A DNA stretch of 64,000 nt from Anderseniella sp. Alg231-50 (GTDB lineage: Bacteria > Pseudomonadota > Alphaproteobacteria > Rhizobiales > Aestuariivirgaceae). Positions 16,104-25,383 of the stretch are shown here, piece by piece. Below the pieces are notes generated by a model that searched no databases, was not told the DNA's origin, and saw only the letters and a list, made by a program, of their open reading frames with translations. A program made the translations under genes and the position numbers. The DNA lies in the NCBI RefSeq assembly GCF_900149695.1, contig NZ_LT703003.1, positions 62,001-126,000 on the forward strand. Reading direction: 5' to 3'. The first letter of the stretch is position 1, and each line of letters begins with the position of its first letter.

Positions 16104-17219
16104 TCATGTAACGAACAGCGGCTCGCCCAGAACATCCATGACCGGCTCCACACCCAAACCAGGTGCGTCAGGCGCGTGCATGAAACCGCCGGTAACAACG
16201 GGTCCGCCGGTGGCGATGGCCACCGTGTGATAGTCATGGAATGCCGATGACTGGAAGTGGAAACCTGCAGGCGTTGACTGGGCGAGATGGGCAATGGCCG
16301 ACGTGGCAATCTCCCCGCCCCAGCTGTCCTCGATGGTCATCACGATGCCCAGCGAAATGCACAGGTCACGCACCTGGCGGGCGCGGGTCAGCCCGCCCAT
16401 GCGGTTGATCTTCAGGTTGATCAGGTCCATGGCGCGGTCATTGTAGCCCCTGAGCAGGACGCCGAGGCTTTCCATGCATTCATCAAGGATCATCGGCAGG
16501 TCCGTGTGCTGGCGCACCACAAGGCATTCTTCATAGGTCAGGCAGGGTTGCTCTATGTACAGGCGAATGTCGTGTTCGCTGGCCAGAGAGCGAACCGCAT
16601 CGACAACCCGGATGGCATCGTGCTGGCGCCAGCCGGTATTGGCATCGGCATCCATCACTTCGCCGGGCTGCATGGCCGCGGCAACCTTTTTGAAACGCTC
16701 GATGTCGGTCGTCGGGTCTTCGCCCACTTTCATCTGAAACTGGCTGAACCCCAGCTCGCGATATTCACCGACACGTGCCGCCATGACATCCGGATCGGTT
16801 CGGGAAATCACCTTGAACAGCTTGACCTGATCCTGGCGTTTACCCCCGAGCAGCGAATAGACCGGCTTGCCGACCGACTTGCCCAGAATATCCCAGCACG
16901 CCATGTCGATAGCCGATTTGACATAAGGATGGCCTTTCAACAGCAGGTCCAGGCAGTCATTGATGCAATCAAGTTCTGTCGGGTCTTCACCGATCAGGTC
17001 GGGCGCGATTTTGGCGATGCCGGCGCGCGCACCTTCTGCATACGCCGCCAGATAGGACGGGCCAAGCGGACAGGTTTCGCCATAGCCGGTAATGCCTTCA
17101 TCGGTTTCAATGGCAATGACAGTGCTGTCAAACGCTGAAAACGACTGGGTCGACCAGCTGTACGAGCCTTCCTTCATGGGCAGGTCGACCTGGTAGATTG
17201 AAATGCGGGTGATTTTCAC
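16104..17219 (-). CDS. Enolase-superfamily epimerase/racemase, betaine epimerase (HpbD)-like
   Basis: The 371-residue enzyme has an N-terminal capping domain and a (beta/alpha)7 barrel. Visible catalytic elements are Lys164 in FQMKVG, metal ligands Asp190, Glu223 and Asp246 (MDADANTGW, YIEQP, ILDEC) and Lys270 in LKINRMGG. Two opposed lysines fit 1,1-proton transfer, as in proline betaine or hydroxyproline betaine epimerases. Cis-3-hydroxyproline dehydratases are similar and remain possible. The start is GTG 17219, with GGGAG 7 bases upstream. Its location next to a MttB-family and oxidase operon supports betaine metabolism. Confidence 0.78.
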   Translation of the reverse strand: MKITRISIYQVDLPMKEGSYSWSTQSFSAFDSTVIAIETDEGITGYGETCPLGPSYLAAYAEGARAGIAKIAPDLIGEDPTELDCINDCLDLLLKGHPYVKSAIDMACWDILGKSVGKPVYSLLGGKRQDQVKLFKVISRTDPDVMAARVGEYRELGFSQFQMKVGEDPTTDIERFKKVAAAMQPGEVMDADANTGWRQHDAIRVVDAVRSLASEHDIRLYIEQPCLTYEECLVVRQHTDLPMILDECMESLGVLLRGYNDRAMDLINLKINRMGGLTRARQVRDLCISLGIVMTIEDSWGGEIATSAIAHLAQSTPAGFHFQSSAFHDYHTVAIATGGPVVTGGFMHAPDAPGLGVEPVMDVLGEPLFVT

Positions 17220-17320
17220 GTGCGAACTCCCTGAAAGGCAAAAATGCTTCAATTGCTCAGTTTAGGCCGGCCGGTCTTGTAAGACAGCCTCTGTCGACAC
17301 GTCAAATTCATCGACCTGTC

Positions 17321-17347
17321 AAAAAAGCGGCCCCCGAGGGGACCGCT
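17321..17347 (-). terminator. Rho-independent terminator after the binding-protein gene
   Basis: On the minus strand, AGCGGTCCCC pairs with GGGGCCGCT (one G-T wobble) and is followed by six T residues (17326 down to 17321). It lies 39 bases past the binding-protein stop and about 100 bases before the epimerase start. It should partly or fully separate those two genes' transcription. Confidence 0.8.
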
Positions 17348-17385
17348 CCAATTATTGTCAGATTGCTTGAAAGCCTTATCAGCAA

Positions 17386-18978
17386 TCAGGCGTTCAGCCA
17401 CCAGCGCTTGACGAAGTGGCCGCCGTCCATTTCCCAGCCACCGCCGATGTTCGGGCCAATGCCGACCTTCTTGTTGGTTGCTGCAACATCCTGGCCGAAT
17501 GCCGGTATCAGCGTGCCGCCGTTCTTGGAAATCAGCATCTGCACATCCTTGTACATGGCGTTGCGCTTGGCATCATCCAGTTCACCGCGGGCTGCTTTCA
17601 CAAGCTGGTCGACCTTGTCCATCTTGATGACGGTGTCGTTCCACGGCGCATCGCTGAGATAGGCGATCGACAGGATCATGTCCTCGACCGGCCGCGCACC
17701 CCAGTAGCACGAGCAGAACGGCTTGTTGTTCCAGATGTTGTTCCAGTAGCCGTCCTTGGCTTCACGGATAACATTCAGCTCGACGCCGATCTTGGCAAAG
17801 TGCTCGGCAAACAGCTGGGCTGCATCAAGCGCGCCGCCATAGGCGGTTTCAGCCGAGTGCATGTCGATCTTCATGCCTTCCATGCCGGCTTTCTTGAGCA
17901 GTGACTTGGCCTTGTCGAGATCGTACTCGGTCTGCAACTCGCCATCATAGGACGCAAAGGCAGGGCCGAGCGGCTGATCATTGCCGACCGAACCGTAGCC
18001 GAACAGGATCTTGTCAACGAACTCCTGCCTCGGCAGAGCGTGCTTCAGCGCCATGCGGAAATCAATGTTGTCAAACGGCTTCACATCCATGCGCATGGGA
18101 TGGGTAAACGCCAGGTTCGACTTCACCGCGATGACATTGACATGGGGCAGTCGCTTAAGAAGCCCGACGGTCTTCAGGGCGGGCCGGTTGATAATGTCCA
18201 CATTCTGCGTGCTCAGGGCAGTCTGGCGGGCTGTGTCATCCAGAATGGTGGTGATTTCGGCACTGTCGACATAGCCGAAGTCAGATCCCTGCCAGGCGTT
18301 GGGGTTCTTCTCAAACGTGGCCCGAACACCAGGGTCGAACTCTTTCAGAAGATAACAACCGGTACCAGCAGTCGAGGTTACGTCTGCCTTGCCGTCCTTG
18401 GTCGGCACCACGTTCATGTGATAGTCAGTCATCAGGTATGGGAAGGCAGCATTGGCCTCGGCCAGTGTCACCACGACCACGTCCTTGCCGTCAGCCTTTA
18501 CATCGGTGATGCCGGCAAACACGCCCTTGGCGCCTGATTTTGAATCGTCACCGCGATGCACATTGATCGAGTTGATTACATCTTCGGTAGTCAGGGACTT
18601 GCCATCGGAGAAGGTGACGCCGCTGCGCAGCTTGAAGCGCCAGATCTTGGCGTCAGCTGAGGACTCCCAGCTCTCGGCCAAGCCGGGAGCAGCAGAGTTA
18701 TCCTGTCCGACTTCTACCAGGCTGTCGCGAAAGGCCCGGCTGATGCAGATCATGCCGGTAGCGTTGAAGCTTGCCGGATCAAGTGAATCGGTTGTGTTGC
18801 TGTCGTTCAATCCGGCCTTCATGTGACCGCCGCGTTTCGGCTCGGCCGCGCGCGCTTCGCTCCACATGTTGGAGGCAGCAGCAACCGTCAGGCCCATAGC
18901 CGTTGCACCAACCATGAACTCCCGTCTGGTCGTGCGGCTTTCGCCGAGGATCCTGCTCAACAGTGTTTTGTCGTCCAT
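17386..18978 (-). CDS. Family 5 ABC transporter substrate-binding protein, twin-arginine exported
   Basis: The 530-residue periplasmic protein has a twin-arginine leader (TRREFMVGATAMGL, residues about 17-30). The SBP_bac_5 fold follows, with WRFKLRSGVTFSDG and the usual C-terminal ANGVS-like region. Family members bind peptides, but also nickel, opines and quaternary amines. ATG 18978 is preceded by GGTGGAA, and a GTG four codons upstream is possible. No permease or ATPase genes are nearby. It is a paralogue of the protein at 34,941. The GntR-type site at 19079-19096 lies 100 bases upstream, linking it to the betaine-like operon. Confidence 0.9.
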   Translation of the reverse strand: MDDKTLLSRILGESRTTRREFMVGATAMGLTVAAASNMWSEARAAEPKRGGHMKAGLNDSNTTDSLDPASFNATGMICISRAFRDSLVEVGQDNSAAPGLAESWESSADAKIWRFKLRSGVTFSDGKSLTTEDVINSINVHRGDDSKSGAKGVFAGITDVKADGKDVVVVTLAEANAAFPYLMTDYHMNVVPTKDGKADVTSTAGTGCYLLKEFDPGVRATFEKNPNAWQGSDFGYVDSAEITTILDDTARQTALSTQNVDIINRPALKTVGLLKRLPHVNVIAVKSNLAFTHPMRMDVKPFDNIDFRMALKHALPRQEFVDKILFGYGSVGNDQPLGPAFASYDGELQTEYDLDKAKSLLKKAGMEGMKIDMHSAETAYGGALDAAQLFAEHFAKIGVELNVIREAKDGYWNNIWNNKPFCSCYWGARPVEDMILSIAYLSDAPWNDTVIKMDKVDQLVKAARGELDDAKRNAMYKDVQMLISKNGGTLIPAFGQDVAATNKKVGIGPNIGGGWEMDGGHFVKRWWLNA

Positions 18979-19078
18979 CTTAATTTCCACCCGTTTTCGT
19001 TTCTGTGTTTTTCATTCAATCCCTGATCCGTTGCGGATTTTTTTCCCGTTGTCCTGGCTCATGGGGTCCGGCACACTA

Positions 19079-19096
19079 ATACAAATTGTATACAGA
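19079..19096. promoter_or_regulatory. Candidate GntR operator, site 1
   Basis: ATACAAATTGTATACAGA is identical over 18 bases to the site at 25267-25284 next to the GntR gene. It contains the TTGTATACA-type core common in FCD-subfamily GntR operators. It lies 100 bases upstream of the binding-protein start. Confidence 0.72.
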
Positions 19097-19221
19097 ACAC
19101 AATGGCACGAAACCGCGATTGTGAATGTTTTTTGCGGGTTTTCGACGATAATGCACCCTCAGGTGCCGCTATTGCTGAAACAAGTGGATTGGTTCAGCCT
19201 GAGTGAGCGGCAAGGGCCCGG

Positions 19222-20565
19222 TTACAGTTCCGCGCCTGCCTTGAATTCTCCCCACCGCAAAACGGCGTTGGCGCCAATCGAGGCAAACGGCTCCGGCGGC
19301 AGCCGGCTGGGTTCGGGCTGGGCCAGCATGTAGCGCAGATGATCAGTCTCATGGCCGCTTGCCAGTTCCGCCGCGAGCATGCCGGACAATGTACCCCTGG
19401 CAGCTCCAAGTCCGTTCTGGCAGCAGGCAGAGAACAACCCCTCGTCCACTTCGCCGAATGCAGAAACATTGTTCCGGCTGAGGCACAAAAGCCCGCCCCA
19501 GCAGTGCTCCATCTCCACATCGCCAAGCATGGCAAAACGGGCGCTGAAGGTTTTCTCATGCGCCTCACCAAACCTTTTCAGTCTCGCCTCGTCCACAGAC
19601 CGGTTCGGGTTCCAGGTAAAACGGTTGCGCACGACAATGCGAGTGCCGCCGGTGCCTGCAACTTTTCTGACCGTGGTGCCCATCGGATCGGCAGGCGTGA
19701 ATGCCCACATGCGCTCGCCCCCCAGCTTGCGCTGCTCATCCTCGCTCAGCGGCCTCGTCATTGATGCATACAGACAGACGTGCATCAGCCGCTGCTTGAA
19801 AAACCCGAAGCTTTCCACGTGGCCGTTCACTGCCAGAATGACTTTGGGCGACTGGACAGACCCGGTACCGGCTTTCGCGGTCCAGGCACCCGCTTCCCGC
19901 TGCAGTTCCACAACGGGTGAATTCTCAAAAACCCTCACCCCTTGCGCGCTGAGCCCGGCAGCCATGCCACGCACAAACATTGCGGGCTGCAACATGGCTG
20001 TGCCGGGCGTGTAAAGTCCGCTGCGATAATAAGTCGAACCGCACATATCCTGCATCTGGCGACCATCCAGAAGTTCGTGCTCCTCGCCCAGTGCGGCCAG
20101 GTGCATGGCATAGGCAAGGTTGTGCTTCATGCCCTTTGCCGAGGCGGCTGCATTGGTCTTGCCGCTGACGACAAATGCCTCGTCATCCATGTCGTATTCA
20201 CTGGCAGCTTGCCGGGCGAAGCTGATGGCAGACCGGTTCATTTCCGTCTGAATGCGGTCAGCGTCCAGCGTGCCGGCATAATCATCGGAGGCAAGATTGT
20301 GTGGCAGGTCGATCATGAAGCCGGAATTGCGGCCGGCAGGACCCTCGGCAATCCGGCGGGCTTCAAGCACGACAATCGTGGCCTTGGGATGAAGTTGCCG
20401 CAACCGCCGTGCCGCCGCCAGACCCGCAAACCCGGCACCGATCACCAGCCAGTCGGCCATGACATGCTGTTGCAGCGCCGGATAGGCGGGAGCCGCCGGC
20501 AGAATGCTGTTCCAGGCAGGTGGACCGGGATCGCGTGCCTGATGGGTCACTCCAATGCTAGCCAT
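19222..20565 (-). CDS. FAD-dependent amine/amino acid oxidoreductase (DAO family)
   Basis: The 447-residue protein has a Rossmann FAD site, VIGAGFAGLAAARRL (about residue 39), and the DAO signature AEGPAGRNSGFM. The C-terminal LSRNNVSAFGEV and NGLGAARGT segments also fit this family. It resembles PuuB-type and D-amino-acid dehydrogenase-like oxidases that oxidise secondary amines or N-methyl groups. It could act as a D-hydroxyproline/proline-type dehydrogenase or as an N-demethylating oxidase in this operon. GTG 20568 and ATG 20565 are adjacent, and I use the ATG. It begins 6 bases after the methyltransferase stop. Confidence 0.85.
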   Translation of the reverse strand: MASIGVTHQARDPGPPAWNSILPAAPAYPALQQHVMADWLVIGAGFAGLAAARRLRQLHPKATIVVLEARRIAEGPAGRNSGFMIDLPHNLASDDYAGTLDADRIQTEMNRSAISFARQAASEYDMDDEAFVVSGKTNAAASAKGMKHNLAYAMHLAALGEEHELLDGRQMQDMCGSTYYRSGLYTPGTAMLQPAMFVRGMAAGLSAQGVRVFENSPVVELQREAGAWTAKAGTGSVQSPKVILAVNGHVESFGFFKQRLMHVCLYASMTRPLSEDEQRKLGGERMWAFTPADPMGTTVRKVAGTGGTRIVVRNRFTWNPNRSVDEARLKRFGEAHEKTFSARFAMLGDVEMEHCWGGLLCLSRNNVSAFGEVDEGLFSACCQNGLGAARGTLSGMLAAELASGHETDHLRYMLAQPEPSRLPPEPFASIGANAVLRWGEFKAGAEL

Positions 20566-20571
20566 CACCGC

Positions 20572-22131
20572 CTAATGCTCGTTGTTGAGGGCGTCAACTG
20601 CCGGAATTTCGCGTTCACGCCTGGCAATGTAATCACACAACGCCTCGTCCACTGCATCGTCCAGCTTCGGTTCTTCATAGGACGCCAGCAGCCTGTTCAC
20701 GTGCTTCAAGGCGCGCTCGGTTATCTCCTGTGATCCGTCGGCAATCCACTGCTCGATGGAATTATTGTCGAACAGTTCAGGCATGAAGAACGCTTCCTGG
20801 AAGTTGGCCTGGGTATGCGGATGGCCCAGATAGTGTCCGCCGGGACCGATGTCGCGCACTGCGGCAAGCGCCTCATTGAAATCACCCCACTTCACACCCT
20901 CAGCCATCCGGTAGCCCATGGCACACTGTTCGGCGTCGACAACGAACTTGGCCATCGAACAGTGCATGCCGGCCTCATTCCAGCCGGCCGAATGCCAGAC
21001 ATAGTTGGCGCCGGCCATCAGGACCGCCATCATCGTGGACGCACTTTCATAGCCTGCCTGGGCGTCAAACGTCTTGGCTCCGCCCAGCGTGTTCGAAGTG
21101 CGCCATGGTACGCCGTAGTATCTCGCCATCTGCCCGATCATGAAGTTCATCAGACTGATTTCCGGCGTGCCCGCCATGGGGGCACCCGACCTCATGGACA
21201 CCGTGGACAGATAGTGACCATAGATCGCCGGGCAGCCCTTTCGAACCACCTGTGTATAGGCAAGGGCCGAAAGCGCTTCAGCATTGAGTTGCGCAACCGA
21301 TGCAGCGGTGGAGGCCGGAGTGTTGGCGCCGCCCAACACGAACGGCGAACACAGTATCGGCTGGTTGCGCCTGCAGAAGGCGCGCAGCGCGCCAAGCATG
21401 GTTTCATCCCAGACCAGCGGTGAATTGCCGTTGCAGTTGCCGGTGACGACAGCATGGGTTTCCATGAACTCGTCACCGAACAGGATGGCGCACATGTCCA
21501 TCACGTCCTCGGCATTCTTCGGGCTGGTCGTCATGCCCATGAAGGTCTTGTCGGAATGCTTCATCGATGAGTAGGTAATACGCAAATGCCGGTGCGCCAC
21601 CACGTGATCCATCGGCTCCACAATATGATGCGCCGAGGAATGGATTGCCGGCAGCATGTGTGACAGCTTGTGGAAACTGGCCAGGTCATCCAGCGTCGGG
21701 CCGCGCCGACGGTCTTCCAGGTCGCGCAGGTATGGCGCGCCAGTCATCGGCACAAAGATGGAATAGTCGTTGCCGAACGGCAGGTTATTGGCCGGGTTGC
21801 GGGCGTGATAAGTGAAACTCTCCGGAATTGATTTTATCAGCTCCCTGACCAGGCCGCGATCCAGGTGAACCCTGTCGTCATCGCGCACATCCGCGCCCAC
21901 GGATTTCCAGTCGGCAATGGCCTGCGGGTCCCGGAAAATGACGCCTACGTCTTCCAGAATGTCCATCGACGCCCGGTCAATCTGCTCGATCTGGGCTGCA
22001 TCCATCGGCTCGACAAGCGGCAGCTTCCGCTTCAGGGCGGGCAGCATGGTCGTGTCGATCGCGCTCCTCAGTTCACGCCTTGACCCTCGCCCGCCACGGC
22101 GGGTGCGCGGAGCCTCATCCACCGTGTTCAT
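20572..22131 (-). CDS. MttB-family (trimethylamine/betaine) methyltransferase, non-pyrrolysine
   Basis: The 519-residue protein belongs to the MttB superfamily (VGVIFRDPQAIADW near the N-terminus; PMTGAPYLRDLEDRR; GHYLGHPHT near the C-terminus). The frame has no internal amber codon, so it is the non-pyrrolysine type. Characterised members demethylate glycine betaine, proline betaine or carnitine to a corrinoid protein. No corrinoid-binding protein or reactivase gene lies in this operon. The start overlaps the aldehyde dehydrogenase stop by 4 bases (ATGA). It would act on the quaternary ammonium imported by this locus, which is inference. Confidence 0.88.
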   Translation of the reverse strand: MNTVDEAPRTRRGGRGSRRELRSAIDTTMLPALKRKLPLVEPMDAAQIEQIDRASMDILEDVGVIFRDPQAIADWKSVGADVRDDDRVHLDRGLVRELIKSIPESFTYHARNPANNLPFGNDYSIFVPMTGAPYLRDLEDRRRGPTLDDLASFHKLSHMLPAIHSSAHHIVEPMDHVVAHRHLRITYSSMKHSDKTFMGMTTSPKNAEDVMDMCAILFGDEFMETHAVVTGNCNGNSPLVWDETMLGALRAFCRRNQPILCSPFVLGGANTPASTAASVAQLNAEALSALAYTQVVRKGCPAIYGHYLSTVSMRSGAPMAGTPEISLMNFMIGQMARYYGVPWRTSNTLGGAKTFDAQAGYESASTMMAVLMAGANYVWHSAGWNEAGMHCSMAKFVVDAEQCAMGYRMAEGVKWGDFNEALAAVRDIGPGGHYLGHPHTQANFQEAFFMPELFDNNSIEQWIADGSQEITERALKHVNRLLASYEEPKLDDAVDEALCDYIARREREIPAVDALNNEH

Positions 22132-23630
22132 TCCACATTGTCTCCCGCTGCCGGGTCACCGAGATCAATCCATATGGTCTTGATTTCAGTGTACTGGTCA
22201 TGGGCATGAATACCGTTGTCGCGGCCACCAAAACCTGACTGCCTGTAGCCACCGAACGGTGTCGAGATGTCACCTTCACCATAACAGTTGACCGTCACGG
22301 TGCCGGCCCTGATGGCCCGGGCGGCGCGTAACGCCGTCCTGCCGTTGGCGGTAAATACACTTGCGGTAAGGCCATAGTCGGTATCGTTGGCAATCTCGAC
22401 GGCTTCATCGAACGAACGAACCGAAATGACCGACAGCACGGGGCCGAATATTTCCTCACGCGCCAGCTTGTCGCCGCGCTTGACGTCGTCGAAGATCGTC
22501 GGTGCCGCGAAGCTGCCGTCTATCTTGCCCCCGGCAAGCAGCTTGGCCTTGCTGGACTTCAGATAGCTTGCGACCTTCTTGCAGTGATCCTTGTCGATCA
22601 GGGCGCCGAGATAGTTTTGCGGATCAAGCGGATCGCCGGTTTTCCAGTCGCGCACCCTGGCCAATATACGCTTCAGCAGTGGTTTCCTGACCGCCTCATG
22701 CACGATCAGGCGTGAGTTGGCCGAGCAGTTCTCGCCCATGTTCCAGAACGCGGCATTGACAATATGTTCCGCCACCAGATCGAGATTTTCAGCATCTTCG
22801 AGCACAATTGCCGGGTTCTTGCCGCCACATTCCAGCACCACCTTCTTCAGGTTGCTGTCGGCAGAATAACGCAGGAAACGCTTGCCGGTCTCGGTTGAGC
22901 CGGTGAAGCTGACCATGTCGACACGCTCATGCAGCCCCAGCGGCTCACCGACGGCGGGACCGTCGCCCGGCAGCACCTGCAGCACGCCGCGCGGAACCCC
23001 GGCCTCGGCAGCCAGCTCCGCCACGCGAAGCGCGGTCAGCGAGGTCTGTTCCGCCGGTTTGACGATCACCGAATTGCCGGCAGCAAGAGCAGGCCCGATC
23101 TTCCAGGCCAGCATCAGCAGCGGAAAATTCCACGGCAGGACTGCCGCAACCACGCCGACCGGCTCGCGCACAATCATGGCAATTGCATCGTCACCGCCCG
23201 GCGCCGTCTGGTCATAAAGTTTGTCGGCGGCCTCGGCATGCCACTTGATGGTGTGGATGGTCTCAGGAATATCAATCAGTTCACAGTCGCGGATCGGCTT
23301 GCCGCTGTCGAGGCTCTCCATGACCGCCAGTTCACGGCGGTTGCGGGTAATCAGCTTGCACAGACGGATCAGGACATCCTTGCGCTCAGACGGGTGCAGT
23401 CTTGCCCAGTGGCCCTGGTCGAAGGCTTCACGGGCCTTCGACACGGCAAGATCAACGTCTGATGCATTGCAGGCGGCAATCTCGCAGATCAGCTTGCCGG
23501 TGGCCGGGTTGTGGGTGTTGAGTCTTGCACCCCGCCCGGCGCGGTATTTGCCGTCAATGAAGGCTGCCTTGGGGAAATCCATCGCCTGAGCAATGGCAGC
23601 ATACTCCGCACGGGTCAGGAGATCGCTCAT
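22128..23630 (-). CDS. Aldehyde dehydrogenase, PuuC-like
   Basis: The 500-residue NAD(P)-dependent enzyme shows the full ALDH pattern: cofactor loop VLPWNFPL, catalytic Glu in LECGGKN, SFTGSTETG and catalytic Cys in MGENCSANS. The C-terminal PFGGYRQSGFGGRDNG and ELKTIWI match gamma-glutamyl-aminobutyraldehyde and betaine aldehyde dehydrogenases. The start is ATG 23630, two bases from the DapA-family stop, with GGAAG upstream. In a hydroxyproline-like route it would oxidise alpha-ketoglutarate semialdehyde. Substrate is unproven. Confidence 0.9.
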   Translation of the reverse strand: MSDLLTRAEYAAIAQAMDFPKAAFIDGKYRAGRGARLNTHNPATGKLICEIAACNASDVDLAVSKAREAFDQGHWARLHPSERKDVLIRLCKLITRNRRELAVMESLDSGKPIRDCELIDIPETIHTIKWHAEAADKLYDQTAPGGDDAIAMIVREPVGVVAAVLPWNFPLLMLAWKIGPALAAGNSVIVKPAEQTSLTALRVAELAAEAGVPRGVLQVLPGDGPAVGEPLGLHERVDMVSFTGSTETGKRFLRYSADSNLKKVVLECGGKNPAIVLEDAENLDLVAEHIVNAAFWNMGENCSANSRLIVHEAVRKPLLKRILARVRDWKTGDPLDPQNYLGALIDKDHCKKVASYLKSSKAKLLAGGKIDGSFAAPTIFDDVKRGDKLAREEIFGPVLSVISVRSFDEAVEIANDTDYGLTASVFTANGRTALRAARAIRAGTVTVNCYGEGDISTPFGGYRQSGFGGRDNGIHAHDQYTEIKTIWIDLGDPAAGDNVE

Positions 23631-23631
23631 C

Positions 23632-24537
23632 TCACGCTTCCTTCTCAATCGCCGCAATGGCGGTGTTCATGGTGCCGATCACTTCAGCCAGTTCGCGCTT
23701 GTCATCCTTGTTCAAGGGTTGCAGAGGCCGCCGCGGCGGACCGCAGTCGATGCCGCGCAGGGTGAGCCCGTGCTTGATGCACTGGACGAACTTGCCGCCC
23801 TGCTCCAGCACCCGCATCAGCGGCAGCATGGCGGACATGATGGCGCGGCCTTTGGTGAAATTCCCGTCGATGGCGCACGCCCTGTACAGGGCCAGATGGG
23901 CTTCCGGGGCAAAGTTTGATCCGGCGCAGACCCAGGACCGTGCTCCCCAGGCAAAGAACTCCAGCGCCTGGTCATCCATGCCGCAGGACAGCTGGATATG
24001 CGGATAATCTCGCGCCAGCATGTGCAGCCTGTCGGGGTCGCCGGAGCTTTCCTTGATGGCGCAGAAATTCGGTGAACGGCCAAGCCGGTCAAGGGTTTCC
24101 TCATCCATGTTGACCGACATGCGGCCGGGATAATTGTACAACATGGCCGGCAGGTTTGCGGCCCGGTCGATGGCCAGTGCGTGCAAGGCGATTTCCCGCC
24201 CGGTCGGATAGGCATAAGGCGGCGTCGCGATAAGCAGGGCGTCGGCGCTGACTTTTTTGGCGGCCTCGGCAAACGCAATGCTGTCTTCGGTTCGAATAGC
24301 GCCTGTGCCGACGATCAATGGCAGGCGCTTGCCGATGATCTGCCGGGCCAGTCCCATGAGCTCGATGCGCTCTTCGGTTGATTGCGCGTAGTATTCTCCG
24401 GTTGTGCCGGCGACGATAATGCCGTGAACACCGCAACCAATGAGATGCTCTATAGCCTCGCCGAACGCCTCCGTGTTGATTGAAAAATCGGCATTGTATG
24501 GCGTGACAAGCGGCGTGTAGATACCTTCAAAGCGCAT
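23632..24537 (-). CDS. DapA-family lyase/dehydratase (Schiff-base class I)
   Basis: The 301-residue barrel has GTTGEYY near residue 44, a Tyr in YNYPGR, and the Schiff-base Lys in FCAIKESSG. Lysine biosynthesis is unlikely in this catabolic operon. Relatives include 4-hydroxy-pyrroline-carboxylate deaminase (hydroxyproline pathway), 2-keto-3-deoxy-sugar acid lyases and dehydratases. The first fits the adjacent oxidase and aldehyde dehydrogenase best. The start ATG 24537 lies within the end of the GntR gene (11-base overlap), implying coupled translation. Confidence 0.85.
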   Translation of the reverse strand: MRFEGIYTPLVTPYNADFSINTEAFGEAIEHLIGCGVHGIIVAGTTGEYYAQSTEERIELMGLARQIIGKRLPLIVGTGAIRTEDSIAFAEAAKKVSADALLIATPPYAYPTGREIALHALAIDRAANLPAMLYNYPGRMSVNMDEETLDRLGRSPNFCAIKESSGDPDRLHMLARDYPHIQLSCGMDDQALEFFAWGARSWVCAGSNFAPEAHLALYRACAIDGNFTKGRAIMSAMLPLMRVLEQGGKFVQCIKHGLTLRGIDCGPPRRPLQPLNKDDKRELAEVIGTMNTAIAAIEKEA

Positions 24538-25237
24538 GTTTCTTGCCCTCGGACAAGTCCATGTCCAGATCCGTAGGCAATGGATCAGGCTTGACGTATT
24601 TCTCCATCCTGTCACGCGACAGGGCCCAATGCTCCAGGGTCAGATCAACAACTATCGCGGGTTCACCCTTCTCGATTGCCTCGATCATCCGGTCATGCTG
24701 ATCGCACGCGGTCCAGATCAATTGCTGCTCGCGGTCATTCTTCGGGTTGTAAAACAGCTGACCCATTCTGGTGTGGTCGATCAGCAGGCGATTGAGGCTC
24801 GGGGTCAGATAGGCATTGCCGGCCATTTCGCCGACGATGTGATGGAAGGAATGGTTGAACATTGCCATGCCGAACACATCGCCGCTTTCGCCGGCCTGGC
24901 GGAAGGACCGCTGGGCGCTCTTGAGCGCGGTAACCTGATGGGGTAGCGCATTTTCGGCGGCCAGCCTTCCGACAGCGGCATAAATCAGCGGCGCCGACTG
25001 GAAGAAATTGCGCATGCTGGCGATATCCATTGACGAGACCTTGGCGCCACGATTTTCCTCCAGTGTGAGATAGCCTTCCCCTGCCAGACGCTGGAACACT
25101 TCACGCAAGGGTGTTCTGGACAGTTCGTACTGCTGGGATAGCACGGTTTCATCCAGCACCGAGCCCGGCTCGATATCCAGCGTCAAAATACGTTGCCTCA
25201 AGTCAGCCTGGCATACCTGCTTCTTGTTGATTTTCAT
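24527..25237 (-). CDS. GntR-family regulator, FCD subfamily
   Basis: The 236-residue regulator has an N-terminal winged HTH (LSQQYELSRTPLREVFQRL, about residues 33-51) and a C-terminal all-helical FCD ligand domain with metal-type histidines (FNHSFHHIVGEM). It is the promoter-proximal gene of the operon it probably controls. An 18-base site, found only here and upstream of the binding-protein gene, lies 30 bases before its start. FCD regulators usually release DNA when a pathway carboxylate binds. Confidence 0.92.
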   Translation of the reverse strand: MKINKKQVCQADLRQRILTLDIEPGSVLDETVLSQQYELSRTPLREVFQRLAGEGYLTLEENRGAKVSSMDIASMRNFFQSAPLIYAAVGRLAAENALPHQVTALKSAQRSFRQAGESGDVFGMAMFNHSFHHIVGEMAGNAYLTPSLNRLLIDHTRMGQLFYNPKNDREQQLIWTACDQHDRMIEAIEKGEPAIVVDLTLEHWALSRDRMEKYVKPDPLPTDLDMDLSEGKKHAL

Positions 25238-25266
25238 ATCGGTCTTCCTCTGGTGAGAAGATTAAT

Positions 25267-25284
25267 ATACAAATTGTATACAGA
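25267..25284. promoter_or_regulatory. Candidate GntR operator, site 2
   Basis: ATACAAATTGTATACAGA lies in the 146-base divergent region, 30 bases from the GntR start and 100 bases from the SDR start. It is identical to site 1 at 19079-19096. The dyad core is TGTATACA. It could repress both directions. Confidence 0.75.
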
Positions 25285-25383
25285 TATCAATATTCCATTT
25301 GTGGAGCCAATGAAATTCCGGCCCCGCTGTCAATTCGCACCGCACATGAGGATTGCCCGGGCCACAGGAAAGGGACAGCAGAT

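Noticed and set aside
20572-22131. Pyrrolysine-containing trimethylamine methyltransferase
   Set aside because: The frame contains no internal amber codon, so it is the non-pyrrolysine branch.
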